From positions 473,250 to 537,249 of the forward strand of contig NZ_NTUP01000066.1 in NCBI RefSeq assembly GCF_002561455.1: a stretch of 64,000 bases of DNA, in the 5' to 3' direction. The position numbers were made by a program, and so were the translations under genes. Each line of letters begins with the position of its first letter. The stretch's first letter is position 1. A model generated the notes under the pieces. That model was not told where the DNA came from and searched no databases. It worked only from the letters and a program-made list of their open reading frames with translations. Below, piece after piece: positions 59,376 to 64,000 of this stretch. The stretch comes from Bacillus sp. AFS015802 (lineage in GTDB: Bacteria > Bacillota > Bacilli > Bacillales > Bacillaceae_B).

Positions 59376-62006
59376 ATGAAAATCAATCGCGTCAATTACT
59401 TATCCGGTCCTAATTTATACAGCTTCAAACCGACGATCTGCATCGAACTCGATATAGAAGGGTTCGAAGAGAAGCCCTCGAATCTGCTCGAGGGGTTTAT
59501 TGACCGTTTGCTTAAGGTCATGCCATCCTTATTCACACATACATGTTCACGGGGGTATGCAGGGGGCTTTGTGGAGCGCCTGTATGAGGGGACGTGGATG
59601 GGCCACATCCTTGAACATATCGCACTTGAAATCCAGCATCTGGCGGGGATATCTGTCAAGCGCGGCAAGACCATCACGGGTGAAAGGAAAGGGATTTACT
59701 TTGTGACCTACGATTATGTGGAGAAGAAGTCCGGCTATTATGCGTTTACAGCAGCAATGGAGATCGTTTCAGCCATTCTTGATGAACAAGAGGTCAGTGC
59801 CGAGCCTTACATATCAAAAACTTCAGATCTCTATCATCTGCATAAAATGGGACCGAGTACAGAAGCGATATATCAAGCAGCCAAAGACCGGAAGATACCG
59901 GTTGAAAGGACGGGTACAAACAGTCACTTAAGACTCGGGACCGGTAAGAAACAAAAATTCGTTCAGGCGACCATCTCGAGTCAATCCTCTTACCTTGCTG
60001 TAGAGAATTCCTGTGATAAAGATGAGACAAAACGATTATTGAAGAGTGCCGGACTTCCCGTTCCGGATGGTGACGTGGTTTCAAACGAATTCGAGCTTCT
60101 TCAGTCTGCTGAGAAACTCGGATTCCCTCTCGTGATCAAACCTGTCAATGGACGTCAGGGACAAAATATCGTGACGGATATCCAGAATGACCTTGACCTA
60201 TTGACGGCATTTCGCTGTGTATACAATGAAGGGACCGATTATATCGTCGAGCGTTACTATAAAGGGAATGATTACCGGTTTCTTGTCGTGAATGGCGAAC
60301 TGATTGCAGCGAGTCTTCGCCTCCCTCCTTCGGTAATCGGTGATGGCCGTAAAACAATCAAGGAATTAATTGAAAGCGAAAACAAAAATCCGTTGCGCGG
60401 AGAAGGACACGAGAAGGCGATGAGCAGAGTTCCCCTGGATGAACGGACCGTTGTACAACTGGAGAAGGCTGGTCATTCCCTTGATTCTGTCCTTAAAACG
60501 GGACAGGCCCTTGAGGTTTTGGGGAACGCGAATCTTTCGACTGGCGGGTCCGCCATTGACGTGACAGATGATGTCCATCCCCATTACCGGAAGATGGCTG
60601 AAGGAGCAGCGGCGGCGATCGGTCTGGATATTGCCGGGATCGATATTTTGTCCCCGGATGTAACAGTCCCATTCGAAAAGGGGACTGCAGCGATTCTTGA
60701 AGTGAATGCTGCGCCGGGGATCCGGATGCATCATTATCCTTCAGAAGGAAAAAGCAGGGACGTCGGGGGAGCGATTGTAGACTATTTATTCGCAAATCGC
60801 GAGGAAGCCGCCATCCCGATAGTCGCTGTGACAGGAACGAACGGTAAGACCACGACGTGCCGGCTGGTCTCCCATCTTTTGCAAAAGGAGAATGTGACCG
60901 TCGGCTTTACATGCTCGGACGGGATTTGGATCGACGAACATCAGATTGATGAAGGTGATTGCAGCGGTCCAAAAAGCGCGAGGAAAGTCCTATCCCACCC
61001 TGGTGTAGACGTGGCTGTGCTTGAAACGGCCAGGGGAGGCATGCTTAGGGAAGGTCTGGCTTTCAGGCATTGTGACGTTGCCGTTATCACCAATATCAGT
61101 GAAGATCATCTGGGGCTGAATGGCATAGATACTCTGGAGGATTTAAAAAAGCTGAAACAGACCGTTGCCGAAGTAGTTCTGCCTGGAGGATCATGCATAT
61201 TGAACGCAGATGACCCAAGATGTGTTGAAATGGCAACTGAAACGTACGGGAAGATCATCTATTTCTCCCTTTCCCTTTCCAATCCTGTGATACAGGAGCA
61301 TATAGAGAACGGGTATGAGGCGTGGTACATGGATGAAGGCTGGGTCATGCATACCTGTGAGGGGAAAACCGAAAGATTCCTGCCGGTCTCCCATATCCCC
61401 ATCACCATCAACGGAGCTGCCAGGTACAATATCCTGAATGTGCTCGGCTCGCTTGCAGCCGCCCATTCGTTAGGGCGTCCACTCTCGGAACTTCGGAGCA
61501 GGGTGATCAGTTTTCTGCCGACAGAAAACCAAAATCGCGGACGTTTCAATGTACAAACGGTACAAGGAAGAACCATCATTGTTGATTATGCACACAATCC
61601 AGCGGGCTTGAGGGCCTTGTTCGACACCATCGTTCATTTTAAGGATGGAAGGGTCATCACGGTTGGCTCAGCTGCGGGAGACAGGAAAGACGAAACGATT
61701 CAGGACATGGGGAGGATTTTTGGAGAGCAATCGGATATCTTCATCATCAAGGAAGACCTGAATTTAAGAGGGAGAACCCCTGGGGAAACCGTCCATTTGC
61801 TGACCATGGGGGTCAAACAATCCAAAGAACAACCATCGATTCATGTGCAGCCAGAAGAGATCCATGCTTTGTTCATGGCCTGGGAGATGTCACAACCCGG
61901 TGACACATTACTGTTTTTATATGACGATTACGCTTCGATTCAAACGTTTACAGAAGAGGTCATGAAGAGTTCTCTATCAATAACAGAGTTTCAAAGGGCT
62001 GAATAG
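59376..62006 (+). CDS. cphA: Cyanophycin synthetase
   Basis: An 876-residue cyanophycin synthetase, which joins L-aspartate and L-arginine into cyanophycin using ATP. The N domain has CSRGYAGGFVERLYEGTWMGHILEHIALEIQ. A central ATP-grasp domain (about 210-470) bears FPLVIKPVNGRQGQNI and ends with LEVNAAPGIRMH. The C-terminal Mur-ligase-like domain has P-loop GTNGKTTT (about 487). All parts needed for primer extension are present, unlike the shorter CphA2. ATG follows AAGGAGAG. Confidence 0.96.
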   Translation: MKINRVNYLSGPNLYSFKPTICIELDIEGFEEKPSNLLEGFIDRLLKVMPSLFTHTCSRGYAGGFVERLYEGTWMGHILEHIALEIQHLAGISVKRGKTITGERKGIYFVTYDYVEKKSGYYAFTAAMEIVSAILDEQEVSAEPYISKTSDLYHLHKMGPSTEAIYQAAKDRKIPVERTGTNSHLRLGTGKKQKFVQATISSQSSYLAVENSCDKDETKRLLKSAGLPVPDGDVVSNEFELLQSAEKLGFPLVIKPVNGRQGQNIVTDIQNDLDLLTAFRCVYNEGTDYIVERYYKGNDYRFLVVNGELIAASLRLPPSVIGDGRKTIKELIESENKNPLRGEGHEKAMSRVPLDERTVVQLEKAGHSLDSVLKTGQALEVLGNANLSTGGSAIDVTDDVHPHYRKMAEGAAAAIGLDIAGIDILSPDVTVPFEKGTAAILEVNAAPGIRMHHYPSEGKSRDVGGAIVDYLFANREEAAIPIVAVTGTNGKTTTCRLVSHLLQKENVTVGFTCSDGIWIDEHQIDEGDCSGPKSARKVLSHPGVDVAVLETARGGMLREGLAFRHCDVAVITNISEDHLGLNGIDTLEDLKKLKQTVAEVVLPGGSCILNADDPRCVEMATETYGKIIYFSLSLSNPVIQEHIENGYEAWYMDEGWVMHTCEGKTERFLPVSHIPITINGAARYNILNVLGSLAAAHSLGRPLSELRSRVISFLPTENQNRGRFNVQTVQGRTIIVDYAHNPAGLRALFDTIVHFKDGRVITVGSAAGDRKDETIQDMGRIFGEQSDIFIIKEDLNLRGRTPGETVHLLTMGVKQSKEQPSIHVQPEEIHALFMAWEMSQPGDTLLFLYDDYASIQTFTEEVMKSSLSITEFQRAE

Positions 62007-62033
62007 AATCGGATTACAATCACACATATGTAA

Positions 62034-62062
62034 AAAAGCTCAGAGGCGACTCTGAGCTTTTC
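62034..62062. terminator. Bidirectional terminator after cphA
   Basis: AAAAGCTCAGAG pairs with CTCTGAGCTTTT with a four-base loop. It ends the cph operon and the convergent UbiB-type gene. Confidence 0.9.
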
Positions 62063-62082
62063 CTTTCAATAAGCACTGTTCG

Positions 62083-63708
62083 TTAATGCAGCTGCCCGTT
62101 CTTCAATTTCTTCAGCCAGCTTCTTTGTCTTGTGGCAGTAACCGTATACACAGCCAAACCGAATCCTGCAAGTCCAATGCTGACTTGAAGGAGGAGCTCC
62201 ATATCGAAACCAAGTCCTGTGAATCCGCCGGCGCACCCTGACAGTATCAGGATAAAAGCTTTCTTTTTTTGGCTTTCGTATATCTTGAATTGAAACTCAT
62301 TTTGCTGATGAAGGTCCTTTTGTTCTAGTGCTTTTTCAGGGACATCCAACAACTGCCGGACTTTCTGGACGGTCTGAAAAAGGGGCTGGGCACTGACCCA
62401 TTTCATGAGAAGCTCCCATTTGTTCGTGTTGCTTTCCTTCACCCAGTCCAAGAAGGCCGGCTTGACGATATCAAGGGTTTCTTCATCCGGACTCAGCGTA
62501 TGGACGAGCCCTTCAATGGTTGCAAAAGATCGACCCAAAAAGATGAAGCGGGTCGGCACCTGTACAGGTAATGATTTCACCATATCGTTGATTTCCTTCT
62601 TCACGCTTAGGAGATCCATCTGCTTGAACTGCTCCATATCAAGTGTGACAAATTCCTTCAACACAGGCTCAATCGTTTTCGGACTTGCGTCAGGAAGCAG
62701 GAATCCAAGGTCAGCCAATGCCTCGGATGCTTTACGGAAATTCTTTAACAGGATCCCTTCGAGAAGATCTTGAAAATGGGCAGAATCCCTTTTCGAAATT
62801 TCCCCGATCATGCCGTAATCCAAGAGAACAAAAGTACCATCGTGCTGAAGCAGTATATTCCCTGCATGCGGATCGGCGTGGAAGATCCCGGGCTCGAGCC
62901 ATTGGGGAAGAAAGAGACGGAATAATTGTTTTGCCAGCTTCTGACCATCCAATCCATATGCCCCTATCGCTTTTCTATCATTCAATCGAACCCCGTCGAC
63001 CCATTCCATCACCAATACTTTGTCTGTACAGAGTTCGGGGTACATCGCCGGGATCTTTACATTGGAATGATCTTTAAATCGCTGTTTAAAAGAAATGGCG
63101 GTATTCATTTCCTTCGAAAAGTCCAGCTCCTGCTCGATGACCTGCTTCAATTCTCTATATAGCATCTTAAAATCAAGGAATTCCTTTGGCATTGGAGCGA
63201 AGTGCCGGGCAAACCAGATGATGATGGATAGAGTGCGGAAATCCGTCTTCACAAGTGATGGGATTTCCGGCCGCTGCACTTTGATGGCCGCTTGTGTACC
63301 ATCCAGCAGTGTTGCTTTGTACACTTCCCCGATGGAAGCGGAAGCGATGGCTTCTTGATCAATGGCTAATACCTTGGAAGAAACGGAGCCGTCCCATTCC
63401 CGTTCAAGAACCGATTCAATGTCCCCCCAGGGAGAAGGAGGGACGTGATCAACCAAATCTTGAATTTGATTGATGAATCCTTTTGGAAGCAGATCCTCAC
63501 GTATACTTAATAGTTGTCCAACCTTGATCAACACCCCATTTAATTCAAACAGAGTGTCTTTGAATTCTTTTCCGATTCGTTCCCAAAGTTTATCTTTCTC
63601 CCATTGGGACTTCCCTCGCAGTCGGTACCAGTAGACCCTTATGACAATGGATAAGGCGAGTGATAATACCTTCCACATTCTCCAAAGCTTGTTTTCTGTC
63701 TTCATCAT
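62083..63708 (-). CDS. ABC1/AarF/UbiB-family kinase-like protein with C-terminal membrane segments
   Basis: A 541-residue atypical kinase/ATPase of the ABC1 family. The KxGQ motif is VLIKVGQLLS, the nucleotide Lys is in AAIKVQRPE, and the catalytic site is HADPHAGNILL with LLDYGMIGE. Two C-terminal hydrophobic segments (about 490-540). UbiB proteins assist quinone or isoprenoid lipid metabolism; this Gram-positive branch has unclear function. ATG with GGGGAT upstream; a second ATG directly follows it. Confidence 0.9.
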   Translation of the reverse strand: MMKTENKLWRMWKVLSLALSIVIRVYWYRLRGKSQWEKDKLWERIGKEFKDTLFELNGVLIKVGQLLSIREDLLPKGFINQIQDLVDHVPPSPWGDIESVLEREWDGSVSSKVLAIDQEAIASASIGEVYKATLLDGTQAAIKVQRPEIPSLVKTDFRTLSIIIWFARHFAPMPKEFLDFKMLYRELKQVIEQELDFSKEMNTAISFKQRFKDHSNVKIPAMYPELCTDKVLVMEWVDGVRLNDRKAIGAYGLDGQKLAKQLFRLFLPQWLEPGIFHADPHAGNILLQHDGTFVLLDYGMIGEISKRDSAHFQDLLEGILLKNFRKASEALADLGFLLPDASPKTIEPVLKEFVTLDMEQFKQMDLLSVKKEINDMVKSLPVQVPTRFIFLGRSFATIEGLVHTLSPDEETLDIVKPAFLDWVKESNTNKWELLMKWVSAQPLFQTVQKVRQLLDVPEKALEQKDLHQQNEFQFKIYESQKKKAFILILSGCAGGFTGLGFDMELLLQVSIGLAGFGLAVYTVTATRQRSWLKKLKNGQLH

Positions 63709-63855
63709 TTCATCCCCTGTAAACGGATATCTATATCTATTATGTAATACGTATGGAAAATAAGAAAGTTTCGGTTTTTGTATTTTCAGAAAAAAGCAGT
63801 CGGATTTATGGATTTTTATGGTAAAATGAATGGGATAAGGGGGAGTGGATGTGAA

Positions 63856-64000
63856 TTGAAAAAAGGCTGGATTTCCATTGTTGGTGGCTTTATTGTCGGA
63901 TTGATCCTCTCCTATCGATTCTTAGAATACAACGGATGGATCATTTACAAAATGGATAACAATGGTCATGTTCTAAGTACCGTGAAGGAAATGGATTTTA
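63856..64000 (+). CDS. Membrane-anchored protein, cut by window end
   Basis: The first 48 codons of a gene that continues past the window. TTG start at 63856 with GGGGGAG upstream. It begins MKKGWISIVGGFIVGLILS, an N-terminal signal anchor, then a hydrophilic part with NNGHVLSTVKEMDF. Too little to assign a family. Confidence 0.6.
   Translation, partial: MKKGWISIVGGFIVGLILSYRFLEYNGWIIYKMDNNGHVLSTVKEMDF

Overview
The window reads as chromosomal DNA of an endospore-forming Bacillaceae bacterium (Bacillus sensu lato). I base this on gene content (YkhA, FloT, YunD, YhbD/YhbE, KatE, YxiO, ClpE, Fhu-type uptake), on strong AGGAGG-type ribosome sites with frequent TTG/GTG starts, and on regulatory sites of the Bacillus type (SigW-, SigB-, CtsR-, Fur- and CcpA-like, purine and cobalamin riboswitches). 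The species cannot be fixed from sequence alone. No rRNA, tRNA or CRISPR array was seen.

Region by region: 1-6.5 kb holds a large secreted subtilisin-like protease with a C-terminal dockerin, an XRE/TPR regulator just upstream of it, and a VC0807-type membrane protein. 6.5-10.7 kb is an iron-regulated (two Fur-like sites) pair: a large unknown lipoprotein and a lipoprotein that fuses a YVTN beta-propeller to a MauG-like di-haem domain. 10.7-13.5 kb is an island with 26-bp terminal inverted repeats and a 9-bp target duplication, inserted in the loop of the terminator of that operon. It carries a SUKH immunity gene and an IS110 transposase with a candidate bridge-RNA region. 13.5-20.8 kb holds an unknown lipoprotein, two orphan Dpp-type permeases, a YkhA thioesterase behind a cobalamin riboswitch, flotillin behind a SigW-type promoter, and adenine deaminase behind a guanine-type purine riboswitch.

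21-29 kb: a DUF4397 surface protein with its own class D sortase, YunD nucleotidase, an alpha/beta hydrolase, a threonine-aldolase-like enzyme, and a GlcD-type oxidase with a bile-acid/sodium-symporter-type carrier. 29-34 kb: a Fur-controlled ferric-siderophore ABC operon, divergent from a YcgT-like ferredoxin/flavodoxin reductase. 34-42 kb: DUF421 and TerC membrane proteins, a small peptide gene, the tctCBA tricarboxylate transporter with a cre site on its promoter, the matching CitA/CitB-type two-component system, and a potassium-channel-like protein.

42-50.7 kb: small membrane and ASCH proteins, an EamA transporter, ferritin, DUF3189, a 47-residue unknown protein, azoreductase, YxiO transporter, an alkaline-phosphatase-superfamily enzyme, and a bactofilin with its YhbD-like regulator. 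50.7-64 kb: large-subunit catalase behind a SigB-type promoter, small possibly sporulation-linked proteins, CtsR-controlled clpE, CBO0543-type protein with a 31-residue partner, HAD phosphatase, an alkyltransferase-like DNA repair protein, a cyanophycinase/cyanophycin synthetase operon, an ABC1/UbiB kinase, and the start of a membrane protein cut by the window end.

Most genes are ordinary core or niche metabolism. The least ordinary places are the terminator-inserted island, the cobalamin riboswitch before a thioesterase, the Fur-controlled propeller/MauG lipoprotein pair, and several small genes with their own ribosome sites and terminators.
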